From the NCBI GenBank assembly GCA_003024985.2, contig PXIH01S0099540.1: a stretch of DNA of 12,256 bases, one strand, 5' to 3'. The notes under the pieces are model-generated. The model was not told the DNA's origin. It was given only the letters and a program-made list of their open reading frames with translations, and searched no databases. The DNA comes from Euperipatoides rowelli (lineage: Eukaryota; Onychophora; Udeonychophora; Euonychophora; Peripatopsidae). Shown here piece after piece: positions 1-9,669 of the stretch. Position 1 is the stretch's first letter. Every line of letters starts with the position of its first letter. The position numbers and the translations under genes are program-made.

Positions 1-30
1 GTGTATAGTTATATATGTAAAGAGTATTAT

Positions 31-58
31 ACAGTATATATATATATATATATACTGT
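31..58. repeat. (TA)10 palindrome capped by ACAG/CTGT
   Basis: ACAG, ten TA dinucleotides and CTGT form a perfect 28-bp palindrome able to extrude a cruciform. A second TA tract is at 1819-1834. Confidence 0.9.
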
Positions 59-59
59 A

Positions 60-1328
60 CATTATACTTATATTCAGGGAAGATTAGAAGATACATATAA
101 TTTGAGATTGTTTCAATGAAAAGGTCAGAGTATTTGAAAAAGAGTATTGATGTTTGAATCAATGAATGACCCAATAAAAACTAGTTTATACATACCTCTC
201 AAATCTCTAGAACATCAACATTAATATGAAGACCTGAAATATTTCAGTCTATCCTAGCTCATTACTTTCCTGTTTTCACATAGTAATCCTGAATATAGTA
301 AATGAAAGTGGATTAACACTTAATATAGTACAATTTGAATTACACCATATATATATTATCAGGATACATGAAATAGATTTTGAAAAGCTAAAACTTTAAC
401 ATGTAAAAAAAAAACATTATGCAGGGGCATTATGCAGTAAAAGAAACTTGAAAATAAAGACCTATATTTCTACCAGAATTTATGGGAAAACAATGCTTTA
501 TATCTGAATTAAATCATTACTGAACAGTTTTGGTGATATATTTCTGTCTATAGATGACTAAATATAGTGTTAAAAATGAAAATTTAAAAAAGGAAAATTT
601 AGAAAATTTTAGATTTAATTTCCTACCATACAATCGACATTAACCCCAAATCAATTTGTAATTATAAGCCTCAAGTCCTATGGTTTTAAATTATTTTTTT
701 AATTTTGAAAAATATATTGCTCTTTTGTGACATTTTTAGTCTGCCTAGCTCCAGATTGGTTAAGTTGGCTGATGGAAATTGGTGAAAATTATCAATAGGT
801 TTATTGCACTTATTAGTATTAGGACAGGTTTCAGCATTGGTATGAAGGTTAGAACTCTAAGAAATAAGACAGCTGAGCATTTATGTGACAGTTGGTTTCA
901 GACTAAGAAAAATTGTTTGCTGGCCAACCATGTTTTTTAAAGTTTTTCTCTCCATTGAGGATTATCATGTACTCAAACGGTATAGAAGTTTCATAATTTA
1001 AAATTTTGAATATTTAGATCTTTATTTTAAAACCAACATCTTTTTAATTTGTGAAATATTTAAAACTTTTTATTTGGATAAATATAAACTTTATGGTGCT
1101 CATTTTTATACTTCTAATTTTTGCTTAGTTTACTACAAGTTAACAGCTGAAAGGCTAAATTGATTAACGTATTTATTGAGACTGAATTAGAATTGAGTGA
1201 GCCAAGTACTGTAAAGATATGCATAAACCAAAACCCCAATCTCTCCTTATACAACCAAACTATTCTCATTAAGACTGTTATGGGGACTGTAATAACTTTT
1301 ATGGATTTAGTATGAGCCAATATCCATT
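60..1328. other. Gene-free AT-rich stretch
   Basis: Only short chance frames and A/T homopolymers are seen. I find no domain-like translation, RNA gene or structured repeat here. Confidence 0.6.
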
Positions 1329-1474
1329 GTTGTAGTCCAGACCTGTAATCTCAAGATCAAGGCCAAGACCATTGGGTTCAAGGCCAAGGCTGAGACCATT
1401 GGTTTCAATAACAAGGCCAGTCAAGCCCATGTAGTTCTAGTAATCAAGACCGAGACCATTCAGTTCAAGACAAT
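1329..1474 (+). repeat. Degenerate minisatellite based on TCAAGGCCAAGACCATTGG
   Basis: Units resembling TCAAGGCCAAGACCATTGG recur with a variable spacing of about 21-36 bp. A higher-order repeat is also visible: a GTAGT..TAATC..AAGRCC..GAGACCATT string near 1332-1380 returns near 1431-1467, about 97 bp on. The block is richer in G and C than its surroundings and has no sustained open frame. Confidence 0.75.
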
Positions 1475-2952
1475 ATAATAAACATTTATTTTTTTAAAGA
1501 ACAAATAATAAACTTAATTAGGCCTGCATAAGTTAATTACAATTCACATAGCCGGAAAGACTAATGACCAAAACATAACTGCCTTCATATTTTATTCAGG
1601 CCCAGCATCTGTGGCATGGAGAACACATTTCTTTTAAAGTGCATGGTGAAAGGCTGTCCACATTTCCTTGATCTAATTGCAATTGTCCTTTAGTGGTTAC
1701 CAGGATTCCTGCAAATGTTCAGCAGCTAAAACAATTCCATGTTTATCAATAAGATAAATTCCTGCCAGTTTCTTGAAACATACTTAGGATCTTCAATCCA
1801 CCTGTACTATACTGTATGTATATATATATATATAATACCGTGTACACATATATGCCCCCTCCCCACTTTACCCTAAAAAAATACACCACCACTGCAAATA
1901 TAAAAACAAAAAAATTAAAAGGTATGATTTTTAGATAAAAAGTTTGATTTTGGACCGAAAATTAAAAAAAAATATTGTGCCTTGACTGGTTAATGTACAA
2001 GTTTTAAATATTGCAACATCTTCCCTGAAATGTCTCATCAAAAGTTATTTCTCTGTTCTGATTTTATATCACTATGAACAATTTTTGCATAGCGATATAT
2101 TACTTTGCTCTTGGCATTAGAAACGCACAATTTCTACATCAATTGTCAACAGTTCATCTTTCTGTATGCTCAAGGAAATCAGCTCATATTCCCCCCTTCC
2201 CAATGAAATGGAGTGATTAGTGATCAGTAGAAGAGACTTTATAGAGTTGCTTTATTCTGTTATAGTAGCCACTTGAATTCACTCAGCTAAAAAAAACTAG
2301 TAAAACTTCATCATTGAGAGCTGAGTGAATATACAGAATTTGGCAAATGTATATTTTCAAGAAACATATTCGATTGTCTTCACCGTTTCCCAGTGTTATA
2401 TGACACCAACACCAAACAATTCACATAACTTCACTTATGTTGCTAATTAAAGACTCTTCCATGAGGTTGATTAAAGTCTTATTTATCAATAAGACATTTG
2501 CCAATTACAGCAGGTTTCTCAAAAAAAAACTGGGCTTGAAATTTCTGGAGTAATTTTCTTTTTCTTGTGCTATCATTGTTGTCAGATTCTGACACATGCC
2601 TTCCATTTGCGAGTTCACCTTAGTCCTTAAGGTTAAATTTGAGATTGCTTTTCTGTATTTTAACATTGTATCATCTGCAAGACAAAATCATTGTGACGGG
2701 AAAACATTCCAGGTCATTAAAACTGAGATTTTTGCTATATAGATTTATAACTGATCACCGGTCTGCATACTAATGCAAATCAATTTTTTTATGCACTGTC
2801 CTGTTGAAAAAGCTGACACTTTTTCAATTAGTGATATCATTACTAGAAGATCCCATGGTGTTGGACCTGAAAAAAATCTAATTAAACTGTTTATGTACAA
2901 TAGCAAAAATATATATTAAAAAACAAAATTAGATATGGCTAATAAGTACATG
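1475..2952. other. Gene-free stretch with small inverted repeats
   Basis: No supportable gene is present. It holds a TA microsatellite (1819-1834), a 12-bp inverted repeat (2277-2330) and a 9-bp hairpin (TTGAAAAAG/CTTTTTCAA, 2804-2827). Part of it, about 2000-2850, is less AT-rich than its flanks but has no long frame. Confidence 0.6.
2277..2330. repeat. Perfect 12-bp inverted repeat
   Basis: ATTCACTCAGCT (2277-2288) and AGCTGAGTGAAT (2319-2330) are exact complements around a 30-nt loop. The arms are of mixed composition, so chance is less likely than for the A/T-only hairpins nearby. Function is unknown. Confidence 0.75.
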
Positions 2953-2956
2953 TTAA

Positions 2957-2976
2957 GGGGACAGATGGATCCAAGA
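2957..2976 (+). repeat. Left terminal inverted repeat
   Basis: This 20-bp terminus, GGGGACAGATGGATCCAAGA, matches the complement of the right terminus at 18 of 20 positions and directly follows TTAA. It is followed two bases later by a run of 11 C. Confidence 0.75.
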
Positions 2977-2978
2977 CA

Positions 2979-3081
2979 CCCCCCCCCCCAATATTTGTCA
3001 AAGAGCCTTCAAATTTAGTTTATAGATATAGACATGCTAATTACAAAATAAAAGTTGGTATACAAATTAGCCCCCCCCCCC
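2979..3081 (+). repeat. Twin runs of 11 C
   Basis: Two homopolymers of 11 C (2979-2989 and 3071-3081) lie within about 100 bp in the left arm of the TTAA-bounded element. They are the only long C tracts in an AT-rich window. Confidence 0.85.
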
Positions 3082-3534
3082 ATTTTTTTAACGGTGGCCA
3101 TCTTAAATTTTTTTTTGTGGAAAGCATTTCTTGTAGAAAAGTGATAAAATTTTGTACTTATACATAAAGGTCAAAAAAGTGCTAAGAAATTTTAGAGCTT
3201 TAACTTTTATAGGTTTGGAGATATTTATGTACTGTACTGTATATATTTTGTAACTTTTTATTCAATGATTTAAACTAATTTATTGACCTGGGAACATGAA
3301 ACTTATTTGCTATCTACATATAGGCTACTAATGAAAAATACCTCCATTTTTTTTCCAAAATTGATAAGTGGTTTAGGAATTATCTACTCAACAAAATCAC
3401 CATGCATGTAAAAATCTAATTTAGAAAAAAAAACATTAAAGCTTTTCGTTTAGTTTCTGAAATTTTATGACAGCAGAAAGTACTCAATTGGTCTTAATTT
3501 TGTTTCAAAACATGGATTACTAAAAATAAACTAA

Positions 3535-3696
3535 AAAAATGTATTTTAATATTAAAATTTTGCATACAAAATATATTTAAAAACTTTTTAAAAATATTAG
3601 TAAACAAATACGAGTGGAGTTCACGTTTTGACCGTTTTATCGTTTGATCAAATTACGATTTAAAGCAGTAATGTCACAATGCTTTTAAAGACACTT
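3535..3696 (+). repeat. Internal direct repeat, copy 1
   Basis: This stretch shares ordered blocks with 5240-5433 in the same orientation: ATTTTAATAT, AAATATTAGTAAACAAA, a shared GTTCAC, GTTTTATCGT, ATCAAATTAC and CTTTTAAAGA/GCTTTAAAGA, separated by small gaps. The copies are clearly diverged. It ends at a TTAACCCTTT motif, which may mark an insertion boundary. Confidence 0.65.
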
Positions 3697-3711
3697 AACC
3701 CTTTAGCTGCG
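3695..3711 (+). repeat. TTAACCCTTT motif 1 (possible piggyBac-like terminus)
   Basis: TTAACCCTTTAGCTGCG resembles the left end of piggyBac-like elements (TTAA target plus CCCTTT). No convincing inverted partner (AAAGGGTTAA) is present in the window, so at best it is one end of a truncated copy. Confidence 0.3.
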
Positions 3712-4065
3712 TACTGTGAATGAAGGTTTGTTCCCAATTTGCGTCACTATTTANTCTGGGGACATTGGGACTGTATCTTTGAAAATGGGAGTCTCAGGCA
3801 AAACAGGATGAATGGGATCCCTATCCTACACGTCCAGGCTAATGTCTTAAATACGTAGTAGGAGTTACGGTTAAGGGTAAGAGTAAGGTTAGGACTGTAA
3901 ATTTAAAAATAAGGCTGCTATTAATACAGTGAATGGGACAGTGTGTCGCCCAGTTCTAGGCTCGTCTAATGGAAGAGAATCACTGTGACTGCTGAGAAGT
4001 AGTTTCCTTACAACACTTCCTGTTTACATTAGATTTCTAAGCAATCAATAAATATTTTATGCAAA

Positions 4066-4133
4066 TAAGCCCGTAAGCCTGTTACACGGGTATTTAAGCC
4101 CGTTACATAAGCCTGTAAGCCCGTTACACAGGC
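4066..4133 (+). repeat. Short tandem repeat of AAGCCYGTTACA units
   Basis: About three to four imperfect units of AAGCCCGT(TACA), with AAGCCTGT variants interleaved, occur in 68 bp. This is markedly richer in G and C than the surrounding DNA. It lies inside the TTAA-bounded element, just before a hairpin. Confidence 0.7.
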
Positions 4134-4141
4134 ATTTTACA

Positions 4142-4196
4142 AATAGTTCCCGAGCTGACCGTTAGATGGCGTTACATTTTCAGCTTCGGAACTATT
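4142..4196. repeat. Hairpin-forming inverted repeat with 17-bp arms
   Basis: Arms AATAGTTCCCGAGCTGA (4142-4158) and the complement of 4180-4196 match at 15 of 17 positions across a 21-bp loop holding GTTAGATGGCG. It could be a tiny foldback element or a remnant of a terminal inverted repeat pair. Confidence 0.65.
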
Positions 4197-4612
4197 CCAA
4201 TTAGTATAGTAATTTGGTTAAATACAAGTCCAGCAACATAATTGTTTACAAAAATTTAAATAAGCCATGTCTATTAAGTAAAAATAATTAAACATAGATT
4301 GAATAAAATAGATTGCATGCATAAGCTTTAAACAATATCAGAATTTAATGCATAAATTTCTAGAGGTTAGAAAAAAAATACTGTTGGATTGAATTAATCA
4401 TATTTCAGGATTCAAATTACAACTTTTTTTTTTTAATTCAATACAATTGCAGATTGACATGATTGCAGACTAGGAGAAACATTCAGCTTTCCACACAATA
4501 CTCCTTCGGGGAGGCATTGTAAAATGTTAAATGCGTATCAAAAAAAAAAAATCTATAAAAAGGACAAGCACACCCTAAGTCAAAACGAGAATGTGCAAGA
4601 ATTATACTTCGT

Positions 4613-4670
4613 ATAAAGTTTTTGAAAATCTCAAATTAATTTTAGCAAAGAATTTAATCAAAAACTTTAT
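4613..4670. repeat. Perfect 13-bp inverted repeat
   Basis: ATAAAGTTTTTGA at 4613-4625 is exactly complementary to 4658-4670 across 32 bp. The low-complexity composition makes chance origin possible. Confidence 0.5.
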
Positions 4671-5000
4671 TTAGAATTACACAGCAATAAATGAAATTGT
4701 CTTATCTTAACAATAAAGTAGTTTTAATCAAGTAGATGCAGAAAGCATCCTAGAAATAAATCTTGTATTCCGATTACAAAAGTAAAAAGTTTAATATTAT
4801 TATTAAGGTGTTTACTATAATTATGTTCGTTCAGGATTTCGCTTGCATGATTGAATCTCAGTGCGGGCTTTTACAATTTCATGAGCTAAATCCCACAATG
4901 AATCTCTAATACTGTAATCATTATGTGATCACTTATTCTAAACTAGTTTTTAATAAAATTGAAGTAAAAAATTAAATTACAGGATATAAAAAAAATCAGA

Positions 5001-5025
5001 TTAACCCTTTCCACTCCACATCCGG
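5001..5025 (+). repeat. TTAACCCTTT motif 2 (possible piggyBac-like terminus)
   Basis: A second TTAACCCTTT occurs in the same orientation, followed by CCACTCCACATCCGG. The sequences after the shared ten bases differ from motif 1, so either two unrelated truncated ends or chance is possible. Confidence 0.3.
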
Positions 5026-5153
5026 TAATACACAACATTTATAATTATGTAGTTGCACTCCAACTATGGTANTTTAGAAAACATAAAAATATATTAATTA
5101 GGCATTTAAATGTTATTAAACTGAAGAAAAAAAAGTAAATAATATTTCTCATT

Positions 5154-5221
5154 AAGACGTTTTTAAACGTCTTTCGCAAAACTGGAACTGTCTGTGAAAC
5201 CGACAATAAACGTCTTCCGCA
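5154..5221. repeat. AAACGTCTT repeats: palindrome plus direct repeat
   Basis: AAGACGTTT and AAACGTCTT form a 9-bp perfect inverted pair at 5154-5173 with a 2-bp gap. AAACGTCTTTCGCA (5165-5178) is repeated at 5208-5221 with one change. They lie just before the second internal direct repeat and may be subterminal binding sites of an element; this is inference. Confidence 0.5.
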
Positions 5222-5239
5222 TATAAGGGGTGAAACTCT

Positions 5240-5433
5240 AAAAATGCATTTTAATATCAAAATTTGGCATTCAAAATATAGTATTTCAATGCATTACTTT
5301 GTAAAATATTAGTAAACAAACCAATGTTAAGTTCACATTTTATTTTGATCACGTTTTATCGTGTGGATTTTGACCAATCAAATTACAATTATTGTCATCA
5401 TAGCGTCAGAGCTTTAAAGATGTTTATACACTT
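5240..5433 (+). repeat. Internal direct repeat, copy 2
   Basis: This is the second, slightly longer copy of the block at 3535-3696. Direct rather than inverted orientation is unexpected for a simple terminal-inverted-repeat element and points to duplication or nesting of related elements. Confidence 0.65.
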
Positions 5434-5816
5434 GTGTGCATATTTAATTTGAAAAAAATTGTATTTAGAACTTACTTTTATCGAATCACAGGGAATTATC
5501 GTATTTTCTTTGGATTTTGATGTCATACACTTGTAAACAAAAGTCATCAGTGTTTTATAAAAGAAACTGCATCAAATGGCGAACGTAAATAACTCGAGAT
5601 ATTACGATCCAAAGTTAGAGCATTTTAAAATATATTTTGAACAGAAACGATAAAAATAAACCAAAGTAGGTACTAATAAATTCAATTTTAATAAACTTTT
5701 TTTAAGAATATATTAATAAAACTTGGATTTTTGGAAAACATGGAAGATTAATTATGCTTAAATAGAAAAAAATCAAAATCAATAAATTGGTAATTTTTAC
5801 TACTTTTTTTTTATTT

Positions 5817-5836
5817 TCTTCGACCCATCTGTCCCC
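5817..5836 (-). repeat. Right terminal inverted repeat
   Basis: On the minus strand this reads GGGGACAGATGGGTCGAAGA, the partner of the left terminus with two mismatches. It directly precedes TTAA on the plus strand. Confidence 0.75.
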
Positions 5837-5840
5837 TTAA

Positions 5841-8800
5841 AGTGGATATTTTGAAAAAAAAGATAGCAGTCACCAACACATAGCACATCAATATCTCTTG
5901 TCCTGAAAATAACTCCCAAGGAGTTATTAAACCAAGGTATGCAAAGTTTCCTGCCTATATCATATACACGAAGTGTGAATAAGTGACAATAATCACCCCA
6001 CAATTAGACTGTTTTAAAACAAATGACTAAAATTAATATTTGACCTACCACAGATATAACAAATGCTTCAAACCTTGTACTATATGTAGTATGTACTGTA
6101 GGCTTTTTCGTCTCATTTTGAAGTCGAAAATAGTGATAAGATGGCACCAGATGAAACCATTCAAAACAATGATAATCAAATAATTAGCCAGTTTAAATTT
6201 TTAAAATATATTTTTGCTAATTAGCCTACATCAAAACAGAATAAAATGGACTATGTTAAAATGGAATGTGTTATAATGGGATATTACAAAGTGCAAGGAT
6301 CATATGTGCAGTTATAGGACAAGAGAGGTTATTATTGCAGACTAAAAATAATCAAGTTTGTAATAGATTTGAAGTGTAATTCTGGACAATTAAATACTGC
6401 TGATATTGCAAACATCCAGTAAATAATTGGAGTTAAAAAATTATAATACTATCAGGAGTCAAGTAGATATATTGAATAATGGGTGAAACACATGTTTATA
6501 GTTTTGTTAAATTATGGTTTCAAGTAATGCGAGTGTTGGCCTCATTTGCATCCACTATAAAATTTTACATCCACACAGACTCATCAGTTTGTCAAAAAAT
6601 TTATACAGCTCCCATCAAATGGAGCTTCTTGGAATGAAAGCTAAATTATATACCCCAATTCTTTCTTTCTGAAGGTTTACAAATCTATCTAGATTCTAGA
6701 GGAAAAAAAATTGAATAGACAATTTTTCAACTTTAATACAAAATTCAAATCTATAAACCAAAAAAAAATTATCATTTAAAAATATACTTATCTTTATAAT
6801 TTATTTCAAATTTTAAAATATATTGCTATGAATTTGTTGATAGTTTGCCTTACAGTGTGTACGTCATTTGAGCTAGATCTTTTTGTTTGGATACTGAGAA
6901 TCTACATTAAATTTAAAATTTTATACGATTTGCAACAATTTATTAAGTGACCTGACATTTTGATAGTGGCAAAATAATTGTAATTTAACTGTTTTGCCAG
7001 GCGTCACAACAAATTCATAACCACATTGACTTAGTCTATAGATCAAAAGTATATAATAAACTACATTTGTTAACTAAAATATTTCCAAAAATAAAAAATC
7101 ATGAAAGATAACACAATAAAAAATACAGCAATGTCAAAGCATAACAATAGAATTAGGTTCAATTCTTTTTTTAGTTGACCAATTTTCATATCAGTAGGAA
7201 CAAAATATGTTTAACTCAATATGCTGGAGTGTAATGGGGACAAATTCCAAATTGGATCAAAATGAGCCTATTTGTAATTCTCTTAATAGTTTGTTTTATA
7301 GTGAACCAAAATGATAGGCTAATTAAAAAAAAAAAATCAAATGTAATTAAAAATTTACATTCAAATGCAAAATTTAATTGACTACAATAAATCAACAAAA
7401 ATACCAACTAAATTTAACTGTAGCTTCTCATAATGTTCCTCAGGTGTTAACAAATATATTAAAATAAATCACAAATATAAAGAATTTATTACGGAAATAT
7501 ACTGCTTTATTCAAGTTTTAAAGTTCTACGACCAATGAAGAGTGCAGAAGTTTATTCCTTCAATGTAGAAGATACTGTAATTCAAAATTTTTGTCACTTA
7601 TGAAACAATTTTAATTAATGAGGAAAATGGATATCTTACAGATGAAGGAAAACAAACTAGAACGCTTAGCTTTATATACAGTATACAGTATATAGGGTAT
7701 GTGAATTCTCTGTAAATTCCAAATGTTACATAATTATTTTCTAAAAACTACAAAAATAATGTAATTCCATACAATAATCATATTTTAGAACTTCCAAGAG
7801 ATTCTTGGCAATCATTTTCTCAATACTGTAATTTTTTTTTTTACGTTCTTTAAGATCGTTCTTATGTATTGTAAATTAGATTTGTTTAAACTGCAATTAT
7901 ACAATGTTTTTTATTTTGGCTGTACATAATATAGAGAGAGGGATTCAAATTCATTGAAAATAAGATATTATAAAAAGATGAGATTTAATATTTTTTTTTT
8001 CCTGACTCCTCCTCCCCACATATGCACAATCACAACTTTTACATCAAATGCCTGCTTTTAATATTCATCAAAATAAGAAAACAATATAACTTATGAAAAT
8101 TAAATGTATAATTGTCAGAGATAAGAACAATAGAATTTATTATATTCCTGATCAAACCTAGCAATAAATCAAGACAAAAATTTCTAGGCTGACAAATATA
8201 AGTAATAATAATAATAATAATACAGAAAAGAAAACAATAAATACTATTAAAAAAAAATAACTAATGGGTCAACACAAGACATTAACATTTTTGATTGGTA
8301 AAATTACTTATCTAAATTAGTTTTGTTTGCAAATAACAATGTAAGAAAAAAAGTAGAATAGCATACTTTCACACAATTAACAATTTTAGTCAATGCTGAC
8401 ATACCCTCTTACCAAAATATGGAATTTTATTTATTATACAAAAAAAAAAATGATTGAACAAATCCCAACATGAGGTTTTCAAATATTTTGACACCTCCTC
8501 CCTAGCAGGAAAATTATCTTGTAGAAAATAATTTTGAAATTACTCCAATAGTTTTTTTTTATTATTATTAACCTAATAAACCTTTAGACTTTAATTGAAT
8601 TTCATCTAAAGTATTTAAAAATTATTTTCTAATATTTTTTAAAAAAAAAAAAAAACTTCCACGAAATTAATTTAGATAAGGAATGAAGAAATTAGAAGAC
8701 ACAAATCCCAGTACAAATTTTAAATACTAGCATATAGCACATTTTAATAAAATGGCATTATAATAAAGAAAATAAAAAAAATTGTGCCAAATTTGAAGTC

Positions 8801-9190
8801 AAGCTAAGTGTTGGCTGGAACTGTTGAATTTCTACCCATATTCAACTAAACTTATTTTCATTATTTATATAAAAATCTCAAGTTGAACTTTATATTTTCC
8901 AAAAAGATGGTGATTCCACCAATGGAACAATACTTCAAAATATTACGGCAATATTCTTTTTAGAGTCCATTCAAGTTTTTCAATGTTTAGTAAACTGTGC
9001 CGGTAATAATCAGTAATTTGAAAAGAAAATTAAAAAAGGAAAATGTTAAAATGAATTTTCTAGTCAAAATAGTAGCCATTATTATTAGTGAAGAATTTTT
9101 TTGATGAAAATGTATTTTCAAAATTGAATATTTATAAAAAGAAAAGTTTAAGATATGTCTATTTTTATAATAAACAATTTTTCAATCACA
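5841..9190. other. Gene-free AT-rich stretch with microsatellites
   Basis: About 3.3 kb without a credible coding frame. Visible features are a (TAA)n tract (8203-8222), overlapping TACAGTA units (7677-7690), a 15-A run (8641-8655) and a small AGCTCC/GGAGCT hairpin near 6608-6627. I see no transposase, RNA gene or conserved exon. Small non-coding exons cannot be excluded by eye. Confidence 0.55.
8203..8222 (+). repeat. (TAA)n microsatellite
   Basis: A tract of TAA trinucleotides of about 20 bp in AT-rich intergenic DNA. Confidence 0.9.
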
Positions 9191-9212
9191 GAAAGACAAT
9201 TTAGTATAAAAT

Positions 9213-9218
9213 TTTATT
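9213..9218 (-). terminator. Probable polyadenylation signal AATAAA of U2AF1
   Basis: The plus-strand TTTATT reads AATAAA on the minus strand, about 450 nt after the stop codon. It is followed 20-30 nt later by a GTGATTG stretch that could act as a downstream element. The resulting 3' UTR would be about 470-480 nt, with cleavage near 9185-9200. A weaker ATTAAA at 9585-9580 could give a shorter form. No long plus-strand T tract follows the signal, so there is no trace of a retrocopy A tail. Confidence 0.5.
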
Positions 9219-9669
9219 GGAATAGAAATCACAAACTTTAGAAAACAAGGGCTTCTTTTTTTTAAAAAAAAATGACCAAGTACATGTTTAACAATAAACT
9301 TACTATCATGGTGTCAATATGAAATTACCAAAAGCAGATACTGTACTGCTTTTCATAAGCATGGACAGTCACTAATTTAGGTACAATTAGTCAATAGAAG
9401 AGGGAAGCAGTTCATGTCTAGGGGTATAGTTTAACTAATGTAATAAAAAGATAATGAAAAAAAGTACAGTAGTATTCCTATAGAATATGATTCTAAAAAT
9501 AAGCTTTTTACCAAATTTTGGTACATCACATTTCTCTTCCATTTCAAAAATTATCATTAGAATTTACAATCAAAGACATTTTAATGATAAAAGTCCATTG
9601 TGAAATATTAGAAATCAGTTCTATCAACAGGTCCATCCTGAGGAGTACAATTGTGTTAATGAAAAATAT
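9219..9669 (-). other. Predicted 3' UTR of U2AF1
   Basis: This AT-rich stretch lies between the U2AF stop codon and the proposed AATAAA. It has no coding potential of note and includes one TACTGTA (9339-9345) and one TACAGTA (9465-9471). Its extent depends on the polyadenylation signal chosen. Confidence 0.45.

Larger units (their letters stand above)
2957..5836. mobile_element. TTAA-bounded non-autonomous DNA transposon candidate, about 2.9 kb
   Basis: Both ends are flanked by TTAA (2953-2956 and 5837-5840), which would be the target-site duplication, and carry matching inverted termini starting GGGGACAGATGG. Further in, a diverged inverted block (about 3190-3230 against the complement of about 5581-5625) lies at similar distances from the two ends, suggesting older, longer inverted arms. 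There is no open frame for a transposase, so the copy would depend on a helper element. TTAA duplication is known for piggyBac and Sola3 types, but termini starting GGGG rather than CCC do not fit typical piggyBac, so I leave the superfamily open. The interior looks composite. A single base N occurs at 3754 and another at 5072. Confidence 0.6.

Noticed and set aside
3868-3898. Telomere-like GGTTAAGGGTAAGAGTAAGGTTAGG string
   Set aside because: The units are irregular and few; no run of true TTAGG or TTAGGG repeats is present.
4603-4617. loxP-like half site (TATACTTCGTATA)
   Set aside because: It lacks one base of the loxP arm and has no paired arm or spacer; a chance palindrome in AT-rich DNA.
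5045-5260. 71-codon minus-strand frame within the TTAA-bounded element
   Set aside because: It contains an ambiguous base and is low-complexity (phenylalanine-rich from T tracts), with no transposase motif.
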